From Rhizocola hellebori (lineage in GTDB: Bacteria > Actinomycetota > Actinomycetes > Mycobacteriales > Micromonosporaceae), in the NCBI RefSeq assembly GCF_016862955.1, contig NZ_BONY01000009.1, positions 143,098 to 207,097 on the forward strand: a stretch of DNA of 64,000 nt. Direction: 5' to 3'. This document shows positions 44,355-53,912 of this stretch, one piece after another (the stretch's first letter is position 1; every line of letters begins with the position of its first letter). Under the pieces are notes generated by a model. It saw nothing but the letters and a program-made list of their open reading frames with translations, searched no databases and had not been told where the DNA came from. The position numbers and the translations under genes were made by a program.

Positions 44355-46472
44355 ATGACTAGTCCATCCAACGGCCGACGGGGGCCATACCTCGCGACGA
44401 TGGCGGCCGTTGCCGTCGTCACCGCCATCTCTTTCGGCACTGCGACCGACGCGCGTGCCGACACCGGACAGATCCGGGCCGCCGGAACAGCGGACGTGGT
44501 CGCGGACAGCTACCTGGTCGCCTTCAAGGACACGGTGGCCAAGGAACGGGTGTCGGCAAAGGCTAGCGAGCTGGCGGCTCGATTCCATGGCCGGACCGGC
44601 CACCTCTTCCACACCGCGGTCCGCGGCTTCGCGGTCAGCATGTCGCAGCGAGACGCCAAACGCCTCGCGGCCGATCCGTCGGTGGCCTACGTCCAGCAGA
44701 ACGGGATCTATCGCGTTGCCGACACCCAGTCACCGGCCCCGTCGTGGGGCCTGGACCGCATCGATCAGCGAAACCTGCCGCTCAACAACGCGTACACCCA
44801 TCCGACGTTCGCGTCGGGCGTGAAGGCGTATGTCATCGACACTGGTATCCGGTTGACCCACACCGATTTCGGTGGACGGGCCGTTTCCGGCGTGGACGAA
44901 ATCGACGGTGGCACAGCCGATGACGCCAACGGCCACGGCACTCATGTCGCCGCGACCATAGGCGGCAGCACGTTCGGCGTGGCCAAGGGGGTGACCCTGG
45001 TTGCGGTGCGGGTGCTCGACGCCTCGGGCAGCGGCACCACCGCCGATGTCATCGCGGGTATCGATTGGGTGACCGAGGATCACCAGCCCGGTGAGCTGGC
45101 GGTGGCGAACATGAGTCTGGGCGGCGCGGCGGACAGCCTGCTCGACGCCGCGGTGAAGCGATCGATCGACGACGGTATCGTGTACGGCGTTGCCGCCGGC
45201 AACAACAATCGCGATGCCTGCCAAGGGTCCCCGGCCCGGGTTCCCGCCGCTATCACGGTGGGCGCGACGACGATCGGCGACGCCCGGGCATCGTTTTCCA
45301 ACTTCGGCAGCTGCGTGGACATCTTCGCGCCGGGAGCAGGAATTACCTCGGCGTGGAACGGCAGCGACAGCGACGCCAGGACGATAAGCGGCACGTCGAT
45401 GGCGACGCCGCACGTGGTCGGCGCCGCGGCCATCGCACTGGCACAGAACCCGTCGCTCGAACCCTTCAACGTGCGTGATTTTCTGGTCGAGCTGGCCACC
45501 GGCGGCGTCGTGACGGACAGGGGTTCTGGCTCGCCGGACAAACTCCTGTTCTGCTGCCCGGTTTCGGTGACATCGACCACGGTGACGCCGAATGCGGATG
45601 GGCGTTTGACGATGTTCGCCGCCGACAGCGGGCACTCCGTCTGGACCCGCACACAGTTGGCCCCCGGTTCGGGCACCTGGTCGAATTGGACGCGGTTTGC
45701 CACTGCCTTGTCCACGATCGTGGCAAAGACCAACGGCAACGGGCTGATCGAGGTGTTCGGCGCCGATGAAACCGGCCGGGTATGGCACCGCTGGCAGGCG
45801 GCGCCCAACAGCGCGAGCTGGTCGACGTGGGAGGTGTTCGCCACCGCTCTGTCCGATGCTCCCTCCGCGATGGCCGTGGCCGCGGCCGCCAACGGCGGGT
45901 TGACATTCTTTGCGCTGGACGACATCGGACGGATCTGGGGGCGTGTGCAATACATCGGCTCCAACGGCAGCAACGGCGGCGGCAGCTGGTCGCCGTGGGG
46001 GCAGCTGGACGGCACACTGTCCGCGATCACCGCGCAGACAAACGGCAACGGGCTGATAGAACTGTTCGGCGTCGCCCCCGACGGCCTGGTCTACCACCGC
46101 TGGGAGCTTGTCCACAACACCGGCAGCTGGGCGCCGTGGGAGTACTTCGGCGCTTCGCTACCACTGCCGTCGACGATCAGCGCAACGGTGGTGCCGAACG
46201 GACCCGTCGTGGTGTTCGGCACCGACAGCAGCGCACGGATCTGGGGCCGTCTGGCCTACATCGGGCCCAACGGCAGCAACGGCGGCGGGAGCTGGTCGCC
46301 GTGGGGGCAGCTGGACGGCGCGTTGACCGGCATCACCGCGATCACCGGCCCGGACAGGCGTAACGAGCTGTTCGGCGTCGACGGCTGGGGCAAGCTGTTC
46401 CACCGCAAGGAACTTGCCCCCATTTCCGGCAGCTGGTCGCCGTGGGAGTCGGTGACCCGGCCCAACGGGTGA
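44355..46472 (+). CDS. secreted subtilase (S8) with propeptide and C-terminal lectin-like repeats
   Basis: The 705-residue protein has a Sec signal (1-35) and an I9-type propeptide (about 45-120). A subtilisin domain follows (about 130-395; Asp162 in AYVIDTGI, His194 in GHGTHVAA, Ser348 in GTSMATPHV). The C-terminus (about 400-705) repeats GNGLIEVFG/SWSPWGQLDG-type units, like PLL/tectonin-style sugar-binding propellers. It should digest extracellular protein while bound to glycan. There is no C-terminal membrane anchor, so it is not a mycosin of a type VII system. Confidence 0.94.
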   Translation: MTSPSNGRRGPYLATMAAVAVVTAISFGTATDARADTGQIRAAGTADVVADSYLVAFKDTVAKERVSAKASELAARFHGRTGHLFHTAVRGFAVSMSQRDAKRLAADPSVAYVQQNGIYRVADTQSPAPSWGLDRIDQRNLPLNNAYTHPTFASGVKAYVIDTGIRLTHTDFGGRAVSGVDEIDGGTADDANGHGTHVAATIGGSTFGVAKGVTLVAVRVLDASGSGTTADVIAGIDWVTEDHQPGELAVANMSLGGAADSLLDAAVKRSIDDGIVYGVAAGNNNRDACQGSPARVPAAITVGATTIGDARASFSNFGSCVDIFAPGAGITSAWNGSDSDARTISGTSMATPHVVGAAAIALAQNPSLEPFNVRDFLVELATGGVVTDRGSGSPDKLLFCCPVSVTSTTVTPNADGRLTMFAADSGHSVWTRTQLAPGSGTWSNWTRFATALSTIVAKTNGNGLIEVFGADETGRVWHRWQAAPNSASWSTWEVFATALSDAPSAMAVAAAANGGLTFFALDDIGRIWGRVQYIGSNGSNGGGSWSPWGQLDGTLSAITAQTNGNGLIELFGVAPDGLVYHRWELVHNTGSWAPWEYFGASLPLPSTISATVVPNGPVVVFGTDSSARIWGRLAYIGPNGSNGGGSWSPWGQLDGALTGITAITGPDRRNELFGVDGWGKLFHRKELAPISGSWSPWESVTRPNG
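45949..46321 (+). repeat. near-identical 67-bp segments 306 bp apart inside the subtilase gene
   Basis: Segments 45949-46015 and 46255-46321 encode the same YIGxNGSNGGGSWSPWGQLDG unit with very few base changes. The 306-bp offset equals a 102-residue module, showing recent duplication of one lectin-like repeat. Confidence 0.75.
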
Positions 46473-46494
46473 CCTGAGGTAGCACCCCACCGGG

Positions 46495-46542
46495 CAAGGT
46501 GCCCTTGACCTGTAAGGATCCGACACAGGCAGGGGCACCTTG
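46495..46542. terminator. 10-bp stem-loop after the subtilase gene
   Basis: CAAGGTGCCC ... GGGCACCTTG pair across a 28-nt loop, followed by TTTCG. The hairpin lies between the convergent stops at 46472 and 46548. The long loop lowers confidence. Confidence 0.45.
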
Positions 46543-46547
46543 TTTCG

Positions 46548-47099
46548 CTACGCCACCACAAGATCCTTGGGATCTGCCGGGACATCGGCGCGGGAGCGGG
46601 GCCGGCGCCAGGCCAGAACGAAGACAGTCAGCAACGTCAGCACTTGCGGAAAAAACTTGGTGTTGTCGTAGGCCGGCCACACCCGGACATATTCCATGCC
46701 TTCCCCGCCAGTCAACGCGATCGGGTACCACAGCGGCGACCACGCCCACATCGAGGACTCGAACGTTCGCAGGGTCAAGGCGAACGCCCCGGTGGCCGCC
46801 GACAGCACCACATAGGCCAGCACCGTCACCACGGGCACGGCAACCACGCCAGGCGCACGCGCTGTCAGAACGCCGGATACCGCGACCAATGCGAGCATGC
46901 CCGCCAGCCACACCCCGATCGCGGCGACCGCCGGCGCCAACACCTCGCCCAGCAACATCCCCGGCCCGGGAACCCCAGCCGATCCGGACGCCCCCGCCGC
47001 CATACATCCGGCCACTACCACGGCCGGCAGCCGCCAGTTTCGCGCGAGCCTGCGGCTGAGCAAAAAGGCCAATGGTGTCAACACCACAGCGGGTATCAC
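46548..47099 (-). CDS. polytopic membrane protein, possibly truncated at the N-terminus
   Basis: There are 183 residues from GTG 47099, with about five transmembrane helices (first VIPAVVLTPLAFLLSRRLA). The frame continues upstream as WWTGWITLVDT, natural-looking sequence for the beginning of the first helix but without a start codon, so the original N-terminus may be lost. It begins 4 bp after the truncated methyltransferase stop. Function unknown. Confidence 0.55.
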   Translation of the reverse strand: MIPAVVLTPLAFLLSRRLARNWRLPAVVVAGCMAAGASGSAGVPGPGMLLGEVLAPAVAAIGVWLAGMLALVAVSGVLTARAPGVVAVPVVTVLAYVVLSAATGAFALTLRTFESSMWAWSPLWYPIALTGGEGMEYVRVWPAYDNTKFFPQVLTLLTVFVLAWRRPRSRADVPADPKDLVVA

Positions 47100-47103
47100 C
47101 GTG

Positions 47104-47517
47104 TCAACAAGCGTGATCCATCCCGTCCACCACCGGTCCAGTGGGTTTGAGCGCCGCCGCGATGTTGCGGTAGGCGGCCTCCTGGTCGGTGACCCAATGC
47201 AGCGCGTTGAACGAGACCACGAGGTCGAACTCGGGCCCGAACCCCATGGTGGAGACATCCCCGACCTGGAATGCCACATTCGTGAGCCGGTCGTCGGAGG
47301 TGCGGGCCACCTCGATCATTCGTGGCGAGGGGTCTACGCCGAGGACAGATCCGTTCGGCAGGCGGGACGCGATCAGTCTTGTCACGTACCCGTCGCCACA
47401 GCCCACATCGAGCACGCGCTCGGTTCCCGCCACAGTGACAGACTCGAGCGAAGCCGTGGCCATCGCCCGCTGCAGCTCACTGATGTGCGCGTAACCAGCG
47501 CCGTCCCAGTCGGCCAT
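47104..47517 (-). CDS. SAM-dependent methyltransferase, apparently truncated
   Basis: The 137-residue product keeps the class I methyltransferase N-terminal half: motif I VLDVGCGDGYVTR, motif II LGVDPSPRMIEVAR and the FDLVVSFNALHW motif. It ends abruptly after ALKPTGPV, where family members normally run on for another 80-120 residues. It is therefore probably a broken gene whose 3' half was replaced by the adjacent membrane-protein segment. ATG 47517 matches the family start. Confidence 0.75.
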   Translation of the reverse strand: MADWDGAGYAHISELQRAMATASLESVTVAGTERVLDVGCGDGYVTRLIASRLPNGSVLGVDPSPRMIEVARTSDDRLTNVAFQVGDVSTMGFGPEFDLVVSFNALHWVTDQEAAYRNIAAALKPTGPVVDGMDHAC

Positions 47518-47692
47518 GGTTTCAGCATGCAGGAAACCACCAGGACAATCCCGCGGTTTCCGTTGGCGCGGCGGCGTAAGTTTCGTGGGGTGGCCGGACA
47601 CTACCTGGGGTGAGAGAGTGCGTCCAGCTGGGCAAGCCGAAGGCATGTCGGCCCGCCGACGCGGTGAACCTCGGCGCCCGGCGCGAGCCCTG

Positions 47693-48820
47693 TCACCTGG
47701 CCTCTGCTTGAGGCAGGGCTTGGAACTCGTCAAGCAGAGGCTGCATCCGTTCGCCCATCTCGACTTGGGACAGCAGGACGCCCACGGTGCCGTCGCGGTC
47801 GATGAAAAAGTTTGTGCCCAGCCCGCCGGACCACCCGTAGCGGCCTGTCTGAGTGTCGACACCGACGCCGAAGCCCCAGCCGGTGCTGTCCCAAAAGCCC
47901 GGGAAGAAGCTCTCCGGCGTCTTGGCGATGGCCGGCACCTGATCGCTGGTCATCAGAGCCAGGTGCTCCTGGGACACGATCTGGCGGCCCTCGAACCGTC
48001 CCCCGTCGGCCAGCATCCGGGCGAAGCGGGTGTAGTCGCGCAGTGTCGAGACCAGCTCGCCGTGGCTCACGTCGAAGGGCGGCTGCCCGGCGTAGAAACC
48101 GCCGCCGGCCGGTTCGAGCTCCACCAAACCGGAGTCGGTGTGCTGGTAGCCGGCCGGCAGCCGGGCGACGTCGCCTGCCGGAACCCACAGCCCGGTGTCG
48201 CGCAGATCGAGGGGTTCGAGCAGGTCCTCGGCCAGGTGATCCTGCAACGGCCGGCCGGCCAGGCGAGCGATCAGGATTCCGAGGATGGAAAAGGAGTGGT
48301 GGTAACGCCAGCCCTCGCCCGGCTGGAAAGCCAGCGGCAGCCCCGCCAGCCGGCTGAGCCACTCGTCGGCCCCGAACCCGACCGGTTCCACTCCTGCGTC
48401 GACCTCGCTGTCGGCCATCGCCTGCTGCAGCGGACCGTCTGTCAGCTCCATGCCGTAGCCCGAGGTACAGGTCAGCAGATGCCGCAGCGTGATCGCCCGC
48501 ACGGCCGGTGAGGTGTCGGCCAGATCGGCGGCCGGATGGTTAAGCACTCGTCGATCCGCCAGCTCGGGCAGCCACCGCTGCACCGGATCGTCGAGTCTCA
48601 GATATCCAGCCTCGACCAGGCGCAGGGCCGCGACCGCGGTAACGGCCTTGGTCATCGACTGGATACGCATGATCGCGTCAGTGCGCACAGGCGCACCGCC
48701 AACGGCCATCGCGCCGGCGGCCGCCATCTCTGGCTCGGCTGCGCCGAGGCTCGCCACGACACCCGGGACGGTGCCACTTGCGACGTGCCGCTCGAGCAGA
48801 TCCTGCAACGCACTGGTCAT
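47693..48820 (-). CDS. serine beta-lactamase-like hydrolase (class C/DD-peptidase fold)
   Basis: The 375-residue protein has the SxxK nucleophile motif (Ser55-Met-Thr-Lys58), a second motif RYHHSFSILG in place of Y-x-N, and a third motif region WSGGLG. Length and fold pattern match family S12/beta-lactamase-like esterases (EstB, LACTB, AmpC). There is no signal peptide, so it is probably a cytoplasmic esterase or peptidase rather than a resistance enzyme. ATG 48820 is used; ATG 48829 is close. Confidence 0.9.
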   Translation of the reverse strand: MTSALQDLLERHVASGTVPGVVASLGAAEPEMAAAGAMAVGGAPVRTDAIMRIQSMTKAVTAVAALRLVEAGYLRLDDPVQRWLPELADRRVLNHPAADLADTSPAVRAITLRHLLTCTSGYGMELTDGPLQQAMADSEVDAGVEPVGFGADEWLSRLAGLPLAFQPGEGWRYHHSFSILGILIARLAGRPLQDHLAEDLLEPLDLRDTGLWVPAGDVARLPAGYQHTDSGLVELEPAGGGFYAGQPPFDVSHGELVSTLRDYTRFARMLADGGRFEGRQIVSQEHLALMTSDQVPAIAKTPESFFPGFWDSTGWGFGVGVDTQTGRYGWSGGLGTNFFIDRDGTVGVLLSQVEMGERMQPLLDEFQALPQAEAR

Positions 48821-48878
48821 ACCCGACATTCTCGCAGCCACTCATGCGGTCGTTCAGCCCGCCTTGGCGTTGCGCCTC

Positions 48879-48932
48879 CGTGGCACCTCCAGCTCTGCCA
48901 CACCTTCCTGACACAGAGACGGAGGTGCCACG
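48879..48932. repeat. 12-bp inverted repeat in the intergenic region
   Basis: CGTGGCACCTCC (48879-48890) and GGAGGTGCCACG (48921-48932) pair perfectly around a 30-nt loop. Imperfect direct copies CGCAAGCAGTAGGCGC and CGCAAGTAGTTGGCGC follow at about 48931 and 48982. The 154 bp between the beta-lactamase start and the LuxR stop hold no gene. The stem may terminate the LuxR transcript, and the repeats may be regulatory. Confidence 0.45.
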
Positions 48933-48995
48933 CAAGCAGTAGGCGCCGGGCGCACACACCGCAAGCTGCACGAGGCACCGCGCAAGTAGTTGGCG

Positions 48996-51647
48996 CTAGC
49001 CGCGTTCGGACAGCAGGCGGGTCAGCTCCTCGCGGCTGCCTATACCCAGCTTGGTGTAAGCGTTGTGCAGGTGGCTTTCCACTGTGCGCACCGAGAGCAC
49101 CAGCCGAGCGGCGATGGCGGCGTTGGACATTCCGCTCAGGGCGAGGTCGACGGTCTCCCTTTCCCGCTGGGTCAGCTCTGGGATCGCGCCGACCGCCAGC
49201 GCGGAAAGGGCCGGGCTGTGCTTGAGGGCACAGGCTTCCAGCCGGGCCTGGGTGCGCAGCGATGCGACGATCGCGTTGCCTTTGCTGCCAAGGCGTTCGT
49301 AGAGGGCGGCTGCGGCTGCCGAAGCTTCGGCTGCCAGCAATGTCGCGCCGAGCCGGTCGAACTGCTCGACCGCGCTTTCCAGCCCGGCAGCGTCGGCATT
49401 GGCCAATGCCTGCGCGTGGCAGGCGTATGCGTCGTGCATCGGGGAGGGGCACATGGCCGCCAGCTCGGTGAGGCGTTCGTGGGCCTGGCCGCCCAAGCGG
49501 GTGACGGCGTGCCATGCCAACGCTTCGTAGGCGCCGTCGCCCAGCTCGGCGGCCTCCTGCGCCACGGTGTGCGCGACCCGGCGGGCCTCGGGCAGGTCGC
49601 CTTGGGCTGCGGCCAGCCAGGTGCGGCCGAGCCCGGTGGCGACCACGAAGGCGTCCTCGCAGTGGGTGGCCTGTGCGTCGGCCAGTGCCTGTCGCGCGCC
49701 GGAGACGTCGCCCCGGATGGCCTGCGCGACCGCCAGCCAGCCCAGCGCTTCTATCCGGCCGCACGGGCCCAGCAGGGTGCCGTGCTGGCCGAGCAGCAGC
49801 GCCGCTTCCCGGCATGAGCGGGCCGCGGTGGCCAGGCGGCCGGTGGCCACCGCTGCGCGTCCGGCCGCCAGCGCCCATTGGCCGCGAAGCCCGTCGGCGC
49901 AGCCGTTGAGGGCTTCGCGGTAGCCGGACGTGGCCAGCTCCTGGGCCTTGGCCAGCTCACCGTGCAGCATGTAGGCCTCGGACAGGGCGACCTTGGTGGT
50001 GGCGATCAGGTAGGGGTACTCACGGGAGGCGTGCTCCAGCGGCGCCACCGCGGCTTCGCCCGCCATGATGGCTGCCTCGGTGTTGCCCAGCGCGGTCAGC
50101 GTGCTGACCAGCCCCGGCATCTGGTGCAGCTCGAGGCGCTCGGTGCCCCCGTCGCCGAGGACGAGCGCGCCGAATTCCAAGGCCTGCATGGCGTGGCCGC
50201 TGCAGATGGCTATCCCGGCGCGCAGCAATCCGAGCTCTGCTGTCCAATGTGGATCGCCGATCGTTTGGCAGGCCTCTTCTATCACTTGGTACGCGGCACG
50301 AGTGCGCCCGAGCCCGAAGAACAGGTTCCCCGCGCGGTTGCGGGCGGCGATCCCCCGCTGGGCGTCGTCGCCGGCCTGGCTCTGCAGCGCCGCGAAAGCC
50401 TCCTCGGCCCGGTGCCCGTCGCCCTTCCACGCATACGCCTCGGCGATCGCGTGGCCAGCCTCGAACCCGCCGCCCGCCTGCTGCGCCGCCCGGCCCAGCC
50501 GCAGCACCAGATCGTGGTCGAAGGCGGCCGAAGCCTCCCGGATGCCCTCCAGCTGGATGCCCGCGTCCACATCGAGCACCCCGTCGGCTTGGGCCAGCGC
50601 GAGCCGCAGCACGTCGCCGCGGCGGCGCAGGCCGGTGGCGACCATTGCCTCGGCCAGCTCCCGGCGCAGCCGCAGTAGGCGTAGCTGGCCCGGCTCGCCG
50701 CGCAGCAACTCACCGTAGAGCGGGTGGGCCAGCCGCAGGTAGGCTCGCCGCTCCGCGGTCACCAGGCTCACCAGCCCCTGCGCTTCGGCCCGTTCAACTG
50801 CTTGCGCTCCAAGCACTGCGACCACCAGGCCCAGCTCGACCGGCTCGCCACTGCCGACCAGGGCCACCACCTCGCGCTCCGCGGCGGAAAGCCCCCGCAG
50901 CCGTTCCCGCAGGATGTCGGCCAGCGGGGTGGGCAGCTGCGGCAGCCGGCTGAGCGACCACACACCACCCTCGCAGGCCAGCGCGCCCTGTGCCTGCCCG
51001 GCGCGCACCAGCTCGCGCAGATACAACGGGTTGCCGCCACTCGCCTCGGCCAGGCGCAGGGCGCTTCGGCTTTCGATCGCACCGCCGAGCGCCTTCTCCA
51101 GCAGGGTCGTGACCTCCTCGCTCAGCAAGGCGGCCAGCTCGATCCACTCCAGAGAACCCTGTCGCCACAACAGGTGCAGCGCATCGGGCAGCTGCTCGCC
51201 GGTGCGTACGGCCAGCAACAGCACGGCTTGGCGCTGCATGGCCAGGTGATGGATGAGCGCCACCGAGCCCTGGTCGGCGAAGTTCACGTCGTCCACGAGC
51301 AGCACCAGCCGCCGCTTGCCGGCCTGGGCACAGAGGCGATCGGCCGTGGCCAGCAGCAGATCGAGCCGGTCCGAACCCAGCAGGTCGCGTGGCGTGGACC
51401 GGTCTCGGGGCAGCAAGGTGCTGAACATCCCGAACGGGAGGTCTTGGGTGGCCGCGGTCGCGGCGAGCGACACCGCGTGGCTGCGGGCGGCTTCCGCAGT
51501 TGAACGCGCCTCGGCCAGTAGCCGGGTCTTGCCCAGGCCGGCTGCTCCACTGACGACCAAACCGGCGGATGACGCCGTGCCAGCCAGCAGCCCGCGCAGT
51601 TGCTCCAGCTGTGCTTCCCGCCCCACAAACGGCCACGTCCCGGTCAC
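48996..51647 (-). CDS. LuxR-family STAND regulator (LAL type)
   Basis: The protein is about 883 residues. An AAA/STAND ATPase lies at the N-terminus (FVGREAQLEQL; Walker A GAAGLGKT at 34-41; Walker B VLLVDDVNFAD). A long helical TPR-like middle follows, then a C-terminal LuxR helix-turn-helix (LTQRERETVDLALSGMSNAA; VRTVESHLHNAYTKLGI). LAL regulators activate adjacent clusters. This one is divergent from the type VII-like locus, 130 bp away, and is its best candidate regulator. GTG 51647 fits the family N-terminus; GTG 51692 is the longer alternative. Confidence 0.92.
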   Translation of the reverse strand: MTGTWPFVGREAQLEQLRGLLAGTASSAGLVVSGAAGLGKTRLLAEARSTAEAARSHAVSLAATAATQDLPFGMFSTLLPRDRSTPRDLLGSDRLDLLLATADRLCAQAGKRRLVLLVDDVNFADQGSVALIHHLAMQRQAVLLLAVRTGEQLPDALHLLWRQGSLEWIELAALLSEEVTTLLEKALGGAIESRSALRLAEASGGNPLYLRELVRAGQAQGALACEGGVWSLSRLPQLPTPLADILRERLRGLSAAEREVVALVGSGEPVELGLVVAVLGAQAVERAEAQGLVSLVTAERRAYLRLAHPLYGELLRGEPGQLRLLRLRRELAEAMVATGLRRRGDVLRLALAQADGVLDVDAGIQLEGIREASAAFDHDLVLRLGRAAQQAGGGFEAGHAIAEAYAWKGDGHRAEEAFAALQSQAGDDAQRGIAARNRAGNLFFGLGRTRAAYQVIEEACQTIGDPHWTAELGLLRAGIAICSGHAMQALEFGALVLGDGGTERLELHQMPGLVSTLTALGNTEAAIMAGEAAVAPLEHASREYPYLIATTKVALSEAYMLHGELAKAQELATSGYREALNGCADGLRGQWALAAGRAAVATGRLATAARSCREAALLLGQHGTLLGPCGRIEALGWLAVAQAIRGDVSGARQALADAQATHCEDAFVVATGLGRTWLAAAQGDLPEARRVAHTVAQEAAELGDGAYEALAWHAVTRLGGQAHERLTELAAMCPSPMHDAYACHAQALANADAAGLESAVEQFDRLGATLLAAEASAAAAALYERLGSKGNAIVASLRTQARLEACALKHSPALSALAVGAIPELTQRERETVDLALSGMSNAAIAARLVLSVRTVESHLHNAYTKLGIGSREELTRLLSERG

Positions 51648-51777
51648 CCGGAAAGGATAGGGGCGGCATTGATCAGCAGCAATGGTGAGCACATCGAGGT
51701 CTCAGTGGCCCGGCGCGGTCGATTTCAGTAGCCGGCTACGGAGGCCCCCGGCCAGGTCGGCCTTGGACGATGGGCGC

Positions 51778-53901
51778 ATGGGTTTCCTCGGCCTGACGCC
51801 GCTGGCGGTGGACGTGCTGGCGCTGCGCATCGCGCAGGCCGCCGACGCGCTGGAGGAGGCCGCCGCCGACGCCGCGGCCGCGTCCGCCCTGGCCGAACTC
51901 GACGACGAGAACCTGCCCACCGAGTCACGCACGATGGCATCGGATCTGCGCGGCGCGGCGACGACGCTGACCGGCCGGGCCGGTTACCTGAGCGGGTATG
52001 TGTTGCCCGCCATCGAGGTGGCCCAGGCGCTCACCCCCGGTCCGGCGCTTGTGCAGCAGCAGCCGCACAGGCCTGTGCCCGGAGAGCACTTCATGGACCA
52101 GATCGTGTGGTTTGTCGCCTCGGACTGGGAATCGAACCGCGGCGTGCGTGGCACCGAGTTCAAGGGCTCGGCGGGCCTGGACGTGTTCGGATTCGCCGCC
52201 GAAGCGGGCTGGCAGATTGACGTGCGGGTGCAACCCGGCGGCGGGCCGGTCGAGGTGCGCATGGCCAACAGCGCCACCCTTTCGCTGAGCAACGGCAGCC
52301 CGAGCCTGGACAGCCTGGTGAAGGCTCAAGCGCGCTGGCAGTACCCGATCACGTGGGCGCTGCCCGGCCTGGGCCGGCTGCTGCCCAACACCGGCACCTA
52401 CGCGCAGACCTTCTGGTTTCCCAGCGAGGACGCGGCAAAGGCGTTCTTTCAGCGTTACGTGGACGAGGTTGCGGTGTACGGGGTGGACCTGGCCAACAAC
52501 GCCAACGTCGGCCTGGCGATGGGAACCTTCGCTCAGCTCTACACCAATATTTACGGAACCGGGCCTATTGGGTACACAGTCGATTTTGGACAGCAGCTGT
52601 CGTTTGTCGCTGGACTCGGCCTGCGGGCGCCGGTCGACCGGCTCCTTGGCGGCGGCTCGCTCGACCCGGCGACCGGGAAGTTCCTCAACGATCTCGCGCT
52701 GGCTTTCGACGGTGAGGCCTCGGCGCAGCTGACGTATGGGTTCTCCATCGATCGTTACACCACTGCCGGGTACCAAGTGCCGGGTATGGAATTTGCCCAG
52801 CCACCGGGTTGGGCCACCACCGCGTGGCTTCGTGCGCAAGGCGACGCGCAGGTGCGCCTCAGCGGCCGGGTGCTGCTGTTCGGGGAGGCGATCGGGGCTC
52901 AGATCGAGGCCGATGTGCGGGCGGGCGTCGTCTTCGACCGCTGGGGCGAAGCACGCCAGGTGGTGCTGCGCGCCACCGTGGCCGGGTATCAGTTCCCTGA
53001 CTCGGGGACGCTGTGCATTCCGCTGGGCGACGGCACCTGGCTGAAGGTGACCCAGGATTCGTGGAGCCTGATCCCCGGCAACGAAGCGACCCTCATGATC
53101 GGCGACGACGATGCCTTGGTACGGGTAATCGAGTTCGAACGCACGATAAACCTGGACAGCCCGCGAGCGATGGCTCAAGCCCAGATGCAGCACCAGATCG
53201 ACGCCTCGGGGCTGGACCGGCTCAACATCGCCGTCGCGCAGGACCCCAGCCTGGGCGACGACGTGGACCGGGCGCTGCAAGAGCTGAAAACGCTTACCGG
53301 CGTGGATGTTCCGGCGGAGCAATGGCAGGCCATCCTCGAGCAGACCATGCGCCCGGCCGACCCGTGGAACCCACCGTCCGCACAGATCACCGGTTTGGTC
53401 GCGGGCACTCCGCTGGCCGAGGTGCCCGAAGGGGTGCTGCGCACCTGGGCCGAGGTCTACCTGCACCCGATCGCTCAGCAGACCGGCAATTCCCGCTGGT
53501 TCTTCGGATGGAGCGACGGGCTCACCCCCTGGGACATCAGCTGGGCCGCCGAGCATCGGATCGCCGACATGAACGACGAGCAGGTTCAGGACTACCTGAC
53601 CACCACCAGCGGCATCGAGCCGGAAGGCTGGGAGATCACCACCTACGAAGGCACCCAACGGCTGCAAGCGGCGGAGCTTTCCGGCGACGTCGACCCCGCG
53701 CTGCTGGCGCAGGCCGCGGCCGGCTACTTCAACGGCAGCGTGGAGGCACAGCGCCTCGACTACCACCAGATCGGTCAATGGCAGTTCACCGATGCCAAGT
53801 ACCAGGAACTGATCGCCCTTTTCCCGGATCAGCTGCCCCAAGCCGTGCAGCGTCTTGAGGACGAAAACCAGATCCAGACCACCCCCACTCCAACCCCATA
53901 G
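51778..53901 (+). CDS. 707-aa protein at head of the type VII-like locus
   Basis: An N-terminal helical part (about 1-90, LALRIAQAADALEEAAADAA then TTLTGRAGYLSGYVLPAIEV) resembles the coiled WXG/LXG-type segment of secretion substrates. A mostly beta domain (100-470) and a helical C-terminal part (480-707, ending in a Pro/Thr tail) follow. No signal peptide or membrane helix is seen, and the fold is not recognised. It precedes the WXG-type gene by 11 bp and shares its strand, so it is a plausible substrate or structural partner of the system. ATG 51778 aligns with the helical start; GTG or ATG codons further upstream are in frame. Confidence 0.8.
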   Translation: MGFLGLTPLAVDVLALRIAQAADALEEAAADAAAASALAELDDENLPTESRTMASDLRGAATTLTGRAGYLSGYVLPAIEVAQALTPGPALVQQQPHRPVPGEHFMDQIVWFVASDWESNRGVRGTEFKGSAGLDVFGFAAEAGWQIDVRVQPGGGPVEVRMANSATLSLSNGSPSLDSLVKAQARWQYPITWALPGLGRLLPNTGTYAQTFWFPSEDAAKAFFQRYVDEVAVYGVDLANNANVGLAMGTFAQLYTNIYGTGPIGYTVDFGQQLSFVAGLGLRAPVDRLLGGGSLDPATGKFLNDLALAFDGEASAQLTYGFSIDRYTTAGYQVPGMEFAQPPGWATTAWLRAQGDAQVRLSGRVLLFGEAIGAQIEADVRAGVVFDRWGEARQVVLRATVAGYQFPDSGTLCIPLGDGTWLKVTQDSWSLIPGNEATLMIGDDDALVRVIEFERTINLDSPRAMAQAQMQHQIDASGLDRLNIAVAQDPSLGDDVDRALQELKTLTGVDVPAEQWQAILEQTMRPADPWNPPSAQITGLVAGTPLAEVPEGVLRTWAEVYLHPIAQQTGNSRWFFGWSDGLTPWDISWAAEHRIADMNDEQVQDYLTTTSGIEPEGWEITTYEGTQRLQAAELSGDVDPALLAQAAAGYFNGSVEAQRLDYHQIGQWQFTDAKYQELIALFPDQLPQAVQRLEDENQIQTTPTPTP

Positions 53902-53912
53902 GGAGGACCATC

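Noticed and set aside
44355..46472. Mycosin (MycP) for the type VII-like locus
   Set aside because: The subtilase lacks a C-terminal membrane helix and carries lectin-like repeats; it is 5 kb away with unrelated genes between.
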